Assembly (NCBI GenBank): GCA_902594815.1
Contig: CACJNL010000007.1
Coordinates: forward strand, 1 to 61,942
DNA from: an uncultured Alphaproteobacteria bacterium
GTDB lineage: Bacteria; Pseudomonadota; Alphaproteobacteria; HIMB59; GCA-002718135
DNA length: 61,942 bases
Direction of reading: 5' to 3'
Position 1 is the stretch's first letter. Every line of letters starts with the position of its first letter. Below the pieces are notes generated by a model that did no database searches, was not told the origin of the DNA, and saw nothing but the letters and a program-made list of their open reading frames with translations. A program made the translations under genes and the position numbers. Below are positions 24,984-33,835 of this stretch, one piece after another.

Positions 24984-26717
24984 ATGGCAGAAAAAAAGAA
25001 ATATAGATCATCTGATTGGTATAATTCAAAGTCACACCGACGAGATACGTTTATTCACCGTGGATGGATGCGAAATCAAGGCCACCCTAATCATTTATTT
25101 GATGGAAGGCCAGTAATTGGAATTTGTAACACTTGGTCAGAGTTAACGCCGTGCAATGGACACTTTCGAGAAATCGCTGAGTCAGTAAAAAAAGGTGTTT
25201 ATGAAGCAGGGGGTTTTCCGTTAGAGTTTCCAGTTTTTTCAGCAAGTGAGTCAAATCTTAGACCAACGGCAATGCTTTTTAGAAATCTCGCCAGTATGGA
25301 TGTTGAGGAAGCAATAAGAGGAAATCCAATGGATGGAGTTGTTCTTTTAATGGGATGCGATAAGACTACCCCATCATTATTAATGGGTGCGGCAAGTGTG
25401 GATATACCGACAATTGGTGTATCTGGAGGACCGATGTTAAATGGTCATCACCGCGGAGAAACTATTGGATCAGGAACAGGTGTATGGCAATTAGATGCAG
25501 ATCTAAATGCTGGAAAAATTACAGAGGATGATTTTGTAGCTGCAGAAATTTCAATGAGCAGGTCAAAAGGAAATTGTATGACTATGGGCACAGCTTCTAC
25601 GATGGGAAGCATGGTCGAGGCATTAGGGATGGCACTACCTCATAATGCAGCGATACCTGCTGTAGATGCAAGACGATATGCGCTTGCTCACATGTCAGGA
25701 AAACGAATAGTAGAGATGGTCAAAGAAAATTTATTAATGTCTAAAGTTGTTACAAAAGCTTCTTTTGAGAATGCTATTAAAGTAAATGGTGCTATTGGCG
25801 GTTCAACAAATGCTGTTATTCATCTTGCTGCTCTTGCCGGTAGATTAGAAATAGATTTATCTTTGGATGATTGGGAGACATGTGGAAAAGATATTCCAAC
25901 TCTTGTAAATTTGCAACCTTCTGGCAAATATTTAATGGAGGATTTTTATTACGCTGGTGGAGTTCCTGCTGTTATCAGACAACTTTTAGAGAGAAACTTA
26001 CTCAATAAAGACGCCCTTACAGTTAATGGTAAAACTATAGAGGAAAATAATTTAAATGCTGAATGTTGGAACAAAGATGTAATTAAAGACTTTTCTTCAC
26101 CATTAGTAAAAGAAGGAGGTATTAAAATTTTGAAAGGTAATATTGCACCAGATGGTGCTATTTTAAAACCATCAGCTGCAAGTCCTAAATTAATGCAACA
26201 CAAAGGGAAGGCAGTGGTTTTTGAAAGCGTAGAAGAATTTCATGAAAAGATAGATGATCCAAATTTAGAAGTTGATGAAGACTCAATTTTAGTTTTAAAA
26301 AACTGTGGACCTAAGGGTTATCCTGGCATGGCTGAAGTTGGTAACATGAGACTACCTCAAAAGATTTTAAAAAAAGGCATAAGAGATATGATCAGAATAT
26401 CAGATGCCAGAATGAGTGGAACTGCTTATGGAACCGTTATACTTCATACGTCTCCAGAAGCAGCAGTCAAAGGACCTTTGGCAGCGGTTCAAAACGGCGA
26501 TTTGATTGAAGTTGATGTCAACAATAGTAAATTACATCTTGAGGTTTCTGATGAAATAATAGCTGAGAGATTGAAAACTTACAAACCTATTTTACCTGAT
26601 ATCAAAGGTGGGTATCAAAAAATGTATGTAGATCATGTCATGCAGGCAGATAAAGGGGCAGACTTAGATTTTCTGGTTGGCAAAAGAGGATCCGAGGTAA
26701 AAAGACATAGCCACTAA
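24984..26717 (+). CDS. IlvD/Edd family sugar-acid dehydratase
   Basis: Iron-sulfur dehydratase of 577 residues. The cluster cysteines fit Cys57 (LTPCN), Cys125 (MGCDKTTPS) and Cys198 (GNCMTMG). The opening GWMRNQG, DGRPVIGICNTWSELTPCN and SGGPMLNG is characteristic of the pentonate (arabinonate/xylonate) dehydratase branch rather than the branched-chain IlvD. It would convert an aldonate to a 2-keto-3-deoxy acid. The lactonase before it and the SDR after it (four-base gap) supply the earlier steps. The aldolase or dehydrogenase needed next is not recognisable nearby. Confidence 0.9.
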   Translation: MAEKKKYRSSDWYNSKSHRRDTFIHRGWMRNQGHPNHLFDGRPVIGICNTWSELTPCNGHFREIAESVKKGVYEAGGFPLEFPVFSASESNLRPTAMLFRNLASMDVEEAIRGNPMDGVVLLMGCDKTTPSLLMGAASVDIPTIGVSGGPMLNGHHRGETIGSGTGVWQLDADLNAGKITEDDFVAAEISMSRSKGNCMTMGTASTMGSMVEALGMALPHNAAIPAVDARRYALAHMSGKRIVEMVKENLLMSKVVTKASFENAIKVNGAIGGSTNAVIHLAALAGRLEIDLSLDDWETCGKDIPTLVNLQPSGKYLMEDFYYAGGVPAVIRQLLERNLLNKDALTVNGKTIEENNLNAECWNKDVIKDFSSPLVKEGGIKILKGNIAPDGAILKPSAASPKLMQHKGKAVVFESVEEFHEKIDDPNLEVDEDSILVLKNCGPKGYPGMAEVGNMRLPQKILKKGIRDMIRISDARMSGTAYGTVILHTSPEAAVKGPLAAVQNGDLIEVDVNNSKLHLEVSDEIIAERLKTYKPILPDIKGGYQKMYVDHVMQADKGADLDFLVGKRGSEVKRHSH

Positions 26718-26721
26718 ACTT

Positions 26722-27462
26722 ATGAATAATATTGATTTGAATAATAAAGTTGCAATAGTAACTGGTGGAGCACAAGGTTTTGGCTATTCCATGGTAGAGC
26801 GATTTTCTGCTTCTGGCGCAAAAGTGATAATTTGGGATAAAGATATAAAGTTAATGAAACAAATATCTCTTCCTAAACAAGTGGAGACAATGGAAGTTGA
26901 TGTAACGTCGTATCAAAGTGTTGAAACTGCTACTAATGATGCTATTGCGAAATTCAAATCAATTGATATTTTAGTTAACAATGCTGGTATAGCTGGGCCA
27001 AGTTTAAAAACGTGGGAATATCCTCTGGAAGAATGGCAGCAAGTTATTGATATTGATTTGAATGGAGTTTTTTATTGCTCTAAATCAATTGTACCACATA
27101 TGATAAAAGCTAATTATGGAAGAATAGTTAATATTGCATCCATCGCAGGCAAAGAGGGTAATCCAAACGCAATGCCCTATAGCGCAGCTAAAGCCGGCGT
27201 TATTGCACTAACAAAGTCACTTGGAAAAGAGTTATCTAATAAAAATATTTCAGTTAATTGTGTAACCCCTGCTGCAGCAAAGACAAAAATTTTTGATCAA
27301 ATAAGTCAAGAGCACATAAATTATATGTTATCAAAAATACCACGTGGACGGTTTTTAAAGGTAGACGAACTAGCATCTATGGTGACATGGTTAGTATCAG
27401 AAGAAAATTCGTATACAACAGGCGCAGTCTTTGATCTTAGTGGTGGTCGAGCTACTTACTAA
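26722..27462 (+). CDS. Short-chain dehydrogenase/reductase (SDR)
   Basis: Classical SDR of 246 residues with the cofactor motif TGGAQGFG near residue 13, NNAG near residue 88 and the catalytic YSAAK near residue 153, preceded by the Ser of NIASIAG. Spacing of four bases from the dehydratase indicates one transcript. In such operons the SDR usually oxidises the aldose to the lactone or handles a keto acid; the direction cannot be told from sequence. It ends two bases from the convergent FAD-oxidase gene. Confidence 0.9.
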   Translation: MNNIDLNNKVAIVTGGAQGFGYSMVERFSASGAKVIIWDKDIKLMKQISLPKQVETMEVDVTSYQSVETATNDAIAKFKSIDILVNNAGIAGPSLKTWEYPLEEWQQVIDIDLNGVFYCSKSIVPHMIKANYGRIVNIASIAGKEGNPNAMPYSAAKAGVIALTKSLGKELSNKNISVNCVTPAAAKTKIFDQISQEHINYMLSKIPRGRFLKVDELASMVTWLVSEENSYTTGAVFDLSGGRATY

Positions 27463-27464
27463 AA

Positions 27465-28835
27465 CTAATCAAAAATTTTACCTGGATTCATTATATTATT
27501 AGGGTCAAAACTTTTCTTAATTAATTTCATATAAGGAAGATTATCGTTATGCTGTTGAATTAAATACTCTTTTTTATGCACACCAATTCCATGCTCTCCT
27601 GTTACCGTTCCCTCTAAATCTAACGCTTTTTTAATAAGTTTATCACTAAATTTTCTTATAACTTTATAACTGTCTTTGTCTGCTGGATCATATTGAATTG
27701 CTACATGAAAATTACCATCGCCCACATGTCCAACCATGGGTGCTCGCAGACCATAATTTTTAATTTCAATTTCTGCAAATTTAATAGCTTCCACTAGATT
27801 TGAAATTGGTACGCAAATATCCGTGGTGTAAACTTTAATATTATTTTGTTCTGCTTTTACAGAGTAGTATACATCATGTCGTGCTTGCCATAACTTATTT
27901 CTCTCTTCTGTTGTTTTTGCCCACTTAAACTTACTTCCACCATTTTCTAATGAAATTTCCTCAACTATCTCAATTGATTCCTTATTATTACTTTCACTCC
28001 CATGAAACTCAAAGAATAATGTAGGTTTATTTTCTAAATTTTGTAAGTCAGAATATTTAATACTAATTTCCATCTGATCTTTGTTGAGCATCTCTATTCG
28101 AGCAATCGGAACACCGTATTGAATTATTTGCTGAGCAGATAAAACTGCAGACTCTAAATTTTCAAACTGACAAATTGCACTCATAATACTCTCAGGAATG
28201 GGATTGAGTCGTAAATGAATTTCTGAAATAATTCCCAGAGTTCCCTCTGAACCTATAAATAAATTAGTAAGGTTATATCCAGCTGCAGTTTTTTTTGACC
28301 GAGTTCCTGTTTTAATAATTTCTCCATTTGGGAGAATAACAGTTAAACCTGATACAACACTTCGCATTGTTCCATATCTAACAGCCATTGTACCTGATGC
28401 AGATGTAGCTACCATCCCTCCCAGTGATGCATCAGCTCCTGGATCAATTGGAAAAAAGACACCCTTGCTTTTAAGCTCTTCATTTAATTGTTTTCTTGTT
28501 ACATAAGCTTGAACTCTACAATCAAAATCATTCTCATTGATTTGAAGTACTTTGTTCATCTTCTCTAGAGATATAGTAATCCCATTATTAATACCTAGAA
28601 CATTTCCTTCTAATGAAGTGCCTGTACCATATGGAATAACAGGAGTGAGTGACTTATTACATAATTTCAATATAGCTGAAATTTCCTCATTATTTTCTGG
28701 AAAAACAACTGCCTGAGGAGATATGGGATCAAAAACATCCTCACCTCCACCAAAATTATTTCTAGCTGATAATGACGTAGAGTACCTGTCACCTAGTAAA
28801 AATTTAAGTTCATTTTGCAAACTGTAATTTTTCAT
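27465..28835 (-). CDS. FAD-linked oxidase (GlcD/D-lactate dehydrogenase family)
   Basis: Flavoprotein of 456 residues that oxidises a 2-hydroxy acid such as D-lactate, glycolate or D-2-hydroxyglutarate. The FAD PCMH-type domain is seen in PYGTGTSLEGNVLG near residue 84 and DPGADASLGGMVATSASG near residue 128. The C-terminal half holds GHVGDGNFH and TGEHGIGVHKKEYL, typical of the family. The ATG at 28835 is chosen over a TTG at 28856. It may recycle the hydroxy acid that falls out of the deoxy-sugar pathways nearby, for example lactate from rhamnose; this is inference. Confidence 0.9.
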   Translation of the reverse strand: MKNYSLQNELKFLLGDRYSTSLSARNNFGGGEDVFDPISPQAVVFPENNEEISAILKLCNKSLTPVIPYGTGTSLEGNVLGINNGITISLEKMNKVLQINENDFDCRVQAYVTRKQLNEELKSKGVFFPIDPGADASLGGMVATSASGTMAVRYGTMRSVVSGLTVILPNGEIIKTGTRSKKTAAGYNLTNLFIGSEGTLGIISEIHLRLNPIPESIMSAICQFENLESAVLSAQQIIQYGVPIARIEMLNKDQMEISIKYSDLQNLENKPTLFFEFHGSESNNKESIEIVEEISLENGGSKFKWAKTTEERNKLWQARHDVYYSVKAEQNNIKVYTTDICVPISNLVEAIKFAEIEIKNYGLRAPMVGHVGDGNFHVAIQYDPADKDSYKVIRKFSDKLIKKALDLEGTVTGEHGIGVHKKEYLIQQHNDNLPYMKLIKKSFDPNNIMNPGKIFD

Positions 28836-28874
28836 ATAATAGCAATAATTTATCAAATATCCCTATAGAATGAT

Positions 28875-30074
28875 ATGAAAGAAATTAACGAATTAAATTA
28901 TCTGTTATCTAAATATGTTGACCAAGGTTTTTTCCCAGGTGTGCAATGGCAAATAAATATTGAAGATGATGTATACGCTGGCAAGTATGGGTTAAATAAT
29001 ATTGATACAAAACAAGAGGTTTTTGATAATTCAATTTACAGAATTTGGTCTATGACTAAACCAATAGTAGCGATTGCAGCACTTAAATTAGTTGAAGAAA
29101 AAAAAATAACTTTAGATGATCCAATCACAGAATATTTACCTGAATTTAATGGGTTACAAGTTATGGCTCGAGAGGATGGTAATGTAGAGGATGTTGAGAC
29201 AATAATTCAATATCCAACAATTAGAGATCTCTTTCTTCATACAGCTGGATTTTCTTATAATTTTTTAGCTGATCCCGTTGGAAAGCAATATGACCAACTA
29301 CGTTTGTTTAATTCTGATACTACAACTTTGGAAGAAGAAATTAAAATTTTAGCAAAGGCACCCTTGTTATTTCAACCTCAAACAAGTTGGCGATATTCTG
29401 TATCAATGGATGTCCTAGCAAGGATTGTTGAAATTGTAAGAGGCAATTCTTTACAAAGTGTTTTGCAAAGAGAAATATTTGAACCACTCAATATGAGTGA
29501 TACAGCCTTCACTGTTTCTTCTGAAAATCAATATAAAGTTATGGCATCATATGAATATGATCCTGTAAAAAATAAATTAAGTGAACTTATCTCTGATCCA
29601 CAAAAAATTGGAAATTATGGTTACCCTTTAAATATTTCTTCTTATGCAAGGGGTGGTCATGGTCTTTTTTCAACACTAAATGATTATGCAGCTTTCGCGA
29701 GAATGCTTCATAATGGAAAATCTGATGATGGGTATCAAATTCTAAATGCAGATACGTTAAAGCTTATTTCAACTAATTTTTTAGAGGAAAAATATTTCCC
29801 AATCGAAATTGCTACAATTGGGATAGTGAAAGATGAAAATTATGTTAATGGACTTGAAGCTTATGGGTGGGGTCTTGGATGTAGAACTCTTCTTGATCCC
29901 TCGAAACAACACAACCTTGGATCTGTTGGTGAATTTGGATGGGCAGGTGCAGCCTCTACCTATTTCTTAGTAGACAATAGTAAAAAATTATCTGCAACAA
30001 TCATGACACAAGTATTATTTGGTAATCCAGATCTTCATCGTGATTTTTACAAATATATTTATACTAACCTTTAA
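28875..30074 (+). CDS. Serine hydrolase, class C beta-lactamase family
   Basis: Protein of 399 residues in the beta-lactamase/esterase (EstB-like) family. The SxxK motif SMTK near residue 54 carries the nucleophile Ser, and the Tyr motif (RYSV) lies near residue 174. GSVGEFGWAGA near residue 350 replaces the KTG box, as in the esterase members. There is no signal peptide, so it is cytoplasmic and more likely an esterase than an antibiotic-degrading enzyme. It lies divergent from the FAD oxidase. A role in removing an ester group, such as an acyl or lactone, from imported sugars is only a guess. Confidence 0.85.
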   Translation: MKEINELNYLLSKYVDQGFFPGVQWQINIEDDVYAGKYGLNNIDTKQEVFDNSIYRIWSMTKPIVAIAALKLVEEKKITLDDPITEYLPEFNGLQVMAREDGNVEDVETIIQYPTIRDLFLHTAGFSYNFLADPVGKQYDQLRLFNSDTTTLEEEIKILAKAPLLFQPQTSWRYSVSMDVLARIVEIVRGNSLQSVLQREIFEPLNMSDTAFTVSSENQYKVMASYEYDPVKNKLSELISDPQKIGNYGYPLNISSYARGGHGLFSTLNDYAAFARMLHNGKSDDGYQILNADTLKLISTNFLEEKYFPIEIATIGIVKDENYVNGLEAYGWGLGCRTLLDPSKQHNLGSVGEFGWAGAASTYFLVDNSKKLSATIMTQVLFGNPDLHRDFYKYIYTNL

Positions 30075-30079
30075 ATATT

Positions 30080-30943
30080 TTGATAAAATTTAAATCAACT
30101 GAGAGTTTAGGAATGCTTTTTGCGTTGATTGCATATTTTTCTTTTTCCTTATTAGATGCCGTTCAAAAAACTGCGATTATTTATCATTCAGTCTTTCAAT
30201 TACTTTTTATAAAATATTGTTTTGTTTTAATTTTATCTATTATTGAGTCTCGTAGAAAAAAAAATTATTCTTTTTACAAATCAGGAAATATAAGATTACA
30301 AATATTGCGAAGTGTTTTATCTATTGTTGAGTCGGGATGTTTTGTTTTATCTTTCCGCTATCTCTCTTTAGCTGACACGCATAGTATAGCTTCCTTAACA
30401 CCAGTATTAGTTGTCGCACTATCAGCAATTATATTAAGAGAACAGGTTTCTTTAAAAACATGGGTTGCTATTTTTGTAGGTTTTATTGGGGTTCTAGTCA
30501 TTATGCGGCCTGGGTTGTCGATATTTGATCCTAAATCTCTTATTCCTCTTGCAGGAGCTTTTTTTCTTAGTTGTTATCAAATTGTAACAAGAAAAGCATC
30601 TGAGACAGACTCCAATGAAACGTCATTATTCTACACATCTATTGTTGGAATATTTCTCATGGGAATTTTAGGATATAATTTTTGGCAACCACTGATGGAA
30701 TTCTCCGTAGTTTTTTTTATAGCTATAGGATTTTTTTTCTCACTTGGTTTGTATTTTCAAATTATTGCCTTGAGCATGGCTAGAGCAGGAATAATTCAGC
30801 CCTTTCATTATACATTAATTTTTTGGGCTATAATTTTAGGTTATATTTTTTATAATGACTTGCCAGACATCCCAACTTTATTTGGAGCGCTAATCATCAC
30901 TATTTCAGGAATTTATACATTATACTCTAAAGATCAAAACTAA
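30080..30943 (+). CDS. EamA/DMT family transporter
   Basis: Inner-membrane protein of 287 residues with about ten hydrophobic helices in two EamA repeats. The repeat ends read SLADTHSIASLTPVLVVALSAIILREQVS (split over residues about 95-125) and SMARAGIIQPFHYTLIFWAIILGYIFYNDLP in the second half. DMT proteins export or import metabolites; the substrate is unknown. The start is a TTG at 30080, since the first ATG (30113) would cut into the first helix. It follows the serine hydrolase gene by five bases. Confidence 0.87.
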   Translation: MIKFKSTESLGMLFALIAYFSFSLLDAVQKTAIIYHSVFQLLFIKYCFVLILSIIESRRKKNYSFYKSGNIRLQILRSVLSIVESGCFVLSFRYLSLADTHSIASLTPVLVVALSAIILREQVSLKTWVAIFVGFIGVLVIMRPGLSIFDPKSLIPLAGAFFLSCYQIVTRKASETDSNETSLFYTSIVGIFLMGILGYNFWQPLMEFSVVFFIAIGFFFSLGLYFQIIALSMARAGIIQPFHYTLIFWAIILGYIFYNDLPDIPTLFGALIITISGIYTLYSKDQN

Positions 30944-30982
30944 TTGTTAGACTTTTAAAAAGTTTAATTTAAAAAATATTTA

Positions 30983-32461
30983 ATGTTTATAGGAATCGAT
31001 TTAGGTACATCTTCTGTTAAAATGATACTCATAGATTATGAGCAAAATATCTTAGCCACATCTAGCACATCACTTACTGTACAAAATCCAAAGGATGGTT
31101 TTAGTGAACAACATCCAAGCGAATGGGTTGATGCTACTGTTGAGTGCCTTGAGGCATTAAAATTAAAAAAACCAAAAGAGTTTTCTGAAACCATTTCTAT
31201 TGGCATATCAGGTCACATGCATGGAGCAACGTTGATTGATAAAAAGGGAAGCGTAATTAGACCCTGTATCTTGTGGAATGATACACGTTCACATAAAGAA
31301 TGCCTGGAGTTTGAAAATCAAAGATTTGATGTACGTTCTCTTTCAGGTAATATAACAATGCCTGGTTTTACCGCTCCAAAAGTTAATTGGCTTAAAAATA
31401 ATGAACAAGAAAATTTTGATAAAATTTTTAAAGTTCTTTTACCAAAAGATTATTTACGTTTTTATTTAACAGGTGAATATTATTCTGAAATGTCAGATGC
31501 CTCAGGAACACTCTGGTTAGATATAAAGAAAAGGGAATGGTCTGATCAACTTTTGTCATGCTCATTTTTAGAACAAAAACACATGCCAACTTTAGTTGAA
31601 GGTAATCAAGAAACAGGAATATTAAAAAATACTCTTAAAAATAAATTTAAGTTTAAACATAATGTTAAAATTGTTGGTGGGGCTGGAGATAATGCAGCTG
31701 CAGCTGCTGGAATGGGCATCACAGAAACTAAGCAGTCATTTGTTTCTCTTGGAACATCTGGGGTTTTTTTTACCCCAACTAAAGATTTTCTTAGTAATAC
31801 GGGCGATGCTGTTCACTCTTTTTGTCATTGCTTGCCTAATAAGTGGCATTTGATGTCAGTGATGTTAAGTGCAAGTAATTGTCTTGATTGGGTTTGTTCA
31901 GTGACAAATACATCAATTGAACAAAGTTTAAAGAATGTTGAGAGTTTTTATTCTGATCAATATTCTATCTCAAATGCACCATTTTTTTTACCCTATCTCT
32001 CAGGAGAAAGAACACCCCATAATGATCCACATATTAGGGGTTCGTTTCATTCAATTAAAATAACTACAGACGCAACTCAATTGCAATACGCAGTTATCGA
32101 AGGTGTAAGTTTTGGAATTTTAGATGGTGTTAACTCGATTGCAAAAGTAAATAACGATTTTAAAAATATATTTATGGTAGGCGGTGGATCTAGAAGTTCT
32201 TTTTGGATTAAGTTTCTTTCAACTTTATTAAACAGAAAACTTAGTGTTTGTGAACAAAGTGAATTTGGAGCTGCATTAGGTGTAGCCAGGTTAAGTATGT
32301 ATTTAGATGATAGTATAAGTGATAAAAATAAATTAATTAAAGAAATTAAAGTTGGCAAAGAATATAAGCCAAATGCTATTAATTTTGATTTACTTATGAA
32401 AAGATACTCAATCTGGAGAGATTTATATAGTTCAAACAAAAAAAATCTTTTTACAACTTAA
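30983..32461 (+). CDS. xylB: Xylulokinase
   Basis: FGGY sugar kinase of 492 residues. The ATP-binding start GIDLGTSSVK is at residues 4-13, the XylB block SEQHPSEWVDA near 41, and GHMHGATLID near 78. The domain II features GGAGDNAAAAAGMG near 232 and MVGGGSRSSFWIK near 395 complete the family pattern. It phosphorylates D-xylulose or a close ketose. No xylose isomerase gene is present in this window, so the ketose must come from import or another oxidation. It ends six bases from the convergent rhaK-like gene. Confidence 0.9.
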   Translation: MFIGIDLGTSSVKMILIDYEQNILATSSTSLTVQNPKDGFSEQHPSEWVDATVECLEALKLKKPKEFSETISIGISGHMHGATLIDKKGSVIRPCILWNDTRSHKECLEFENQRFDVRSLSGNITMPGFTAPKVNWLKNNEQENFDKIFKVLLPKDYLRFYLTGEYYSEMSDASGTLWLDIKKREWSDQLLSCSFLEQKHMPTLVEGNQETGILKNTLKNKFKFKHNVKIVGGAGDNAAAAAGMGITETKQSFVSLGTSGVFFTPTKDFLSNTGDAVHSFCHCLPNKWHLMSVMLSASNCLDWVCSVTNTSIEQSLKNVESFYSDQYSISNAPFFLPYLSGERTPHNDPHIRGSFHSIKITTDATQLQYAVIEGVSFGILDGVNSIAKVNNDFKNIFMVGGGSRSSFWIKFLSTLLNRKLSVCEQSEFGAALGVARLSMYLDDSISDKNKLIKEIKVGKEYKPNAINFDLLMKRYSIWRDLYSSNKKNLFTT

Positions 32462-32467
32462 ATTTAA

Positions 32468-33835
32468 TTAAGTTTTTAATAATTTTTGTTTTTTTATTTC
32501 TTTTAACCATATTTTATAAATAGAATTTAGGTCAAATTTATTTCTATTATTAATTCTTGTTAAAGAAATATTATTTTTCTTTTTGATATTAAATAATATA
32601 CTTGCACCAAGACCAGTTCCTATTTCTTTATTATTTTTAAATATTTTTTGTTTTTTTCGTAATGATGCAACAAGTTCCATTATATCTGCATTATTAGTAA
32701 CAGGCCCATCAAAAATTAAATCATTTTTACAAACCATCTTTTCTAAAACAAAATTAATTACAAAAGCTATGTAAATACAAATTAAAGAATATTTTTCACT
32801 TGCATTTAGTTTTTTGAAATTTTTTAAGTTCTGTTGACTTTTTAGAAAGGGCCCACCTGACGCATAACTTGGGTAAATTAAATTTTCTTTTATTTTTTCA
32901 TCAGAAATACTGTATTTTTTAGTTGAAACGTTTAATTTTTTTAAAAGATAATCGTATTCTCTTCCTCCCATAAAACGCATAGTTGGAACGCTTTTGCCAA
33001 AAGCATTAATTCCGCAAAGCATGTCGTAGCTTGGCTTAAGTTTTTTAATATGTGTTTTTTGATTAAGTGTAATATACCAAGTTCCAGTTGAAATTAGTGT
33101 AAAATTTTTTAAATTTGAATTTAAAAAATATAAGTATGAAGCATTACTATCGTGAATGCCATTTAAAATATTAATGTTCATATTAGTATTTTTAAACTTC
33201 CCAATAACATCCCAGGCATTTTTCATTGTTGGAAATTTTTTTTCAACGTTTAACTTTTTAACTAATTGAGAATATTTATTTTTATCAAAATCCCACAAAT
33301 AACTATGACATCCTATGTATGTTATTTCTGAAGCAAAAACGTTTGATAATTTCCAAGCTACATACTGTGGGTAAGAAAGTATGAATTTTGTTTTATTTAA
33401 AATTTTAGGAAATTTTTTAGAGAAATAAAATATTTGCATACCTGTGTTTAATCCACCTTCAAGTAAAGGCGTGAATGAGCTTGAAAACTTAGGTTCTATT
33501 TTTAAAAATTCTTCTTTATATTTATCAAATGGAAATTCATAATCTGTACAAGCTATTATTTCTTTATCATCGAAATCTATAAACGCTAGACTGCACCCAT
33601 GTGTTGTACAAACAAAATTGTTTAAGATATGTTTCTCTGACTCTTTCTTTAATTTTTTAATTAACCAATTTACTATTTTATTAGCTTCAAGAGTTTTAAT
33701 AGAATTTTTAAAATATGAATTTTGTTGTTTAGTTTTATATTCTTTTACAATTTTTTTGTTTTTTAAGAAAATTAATTTAACATTTGTTTTGCCAATATCT
33801 AAAACAACATTAAGTTTATTTTTCAAGATTGTCAT
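32468..33835 (-). CDS. rhaK: FGGY carbohydrate kinase, likely L-rhamnulokinase
   Basis: Kinase of 455 residues with the FGGY phosphate-binding start LDIGKTNVKLIFL near residue 12 and a C-terminal block GTGLGASILF. It diverges from xylulokinase and fits the short FGGY branch that includes rhizobial RhaK. Its start codon overlaps the stop of the aldolase/dehydrogenase gene by one base, so the two are co-translated. The isomerase is in the divergent operon. The product would be L-rhamnulose 1-phosphate. The gene is very AT-rich and its product unusually lysine- and asparagine-rich. Confidence 0.8.
   Translation of the reverse strand: MTILKNKLNVVLDIGKTNVKLIFLKNKKIVKEYKTKQQNSYFKNSIKTLEANKIVNWLIKKLKKESEKHILNNFVCTTHGCSLAFIDFDDKEIIACTDYEFPFDKYKEEFLKIEPKFSSSFTPLLEGGLNTGMQIFYFSKKFPKILNKTKFILSYPQYVAWKLSNVFASEITYIGCHSYLWDFDKNKYSQLVKKLNVEKKFPTMKNAWDVIGKFKNTNMNINILNGIHDSNASYLYFLNSNLKNFTLISTGTWYITLNQKTHIKKLKPSYDMLCGINAFGKSVPTMRFMGGREYDYLLKKLNVSTKKYSISDEKIKENLIYPSYASGGPFLKSQQNLKNFKKLNASEKYSLICIYIAFVINFVLEKMVCKNDLIFDGPVTNNADIMELVASLRKKQKIFKNNKEIGTGLGASILFNIKKKNNISLTRINNRNKFDLNSIYKIWLKEIKKQKLLKT

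Noticed and set aside
28875-30074. Reading the class C beta-lactamase family gene as antibiotic resistance
   Set aside because: It lacks a signal peptide and the KTG box and resembles esterase-type members, so resistance is not supported.
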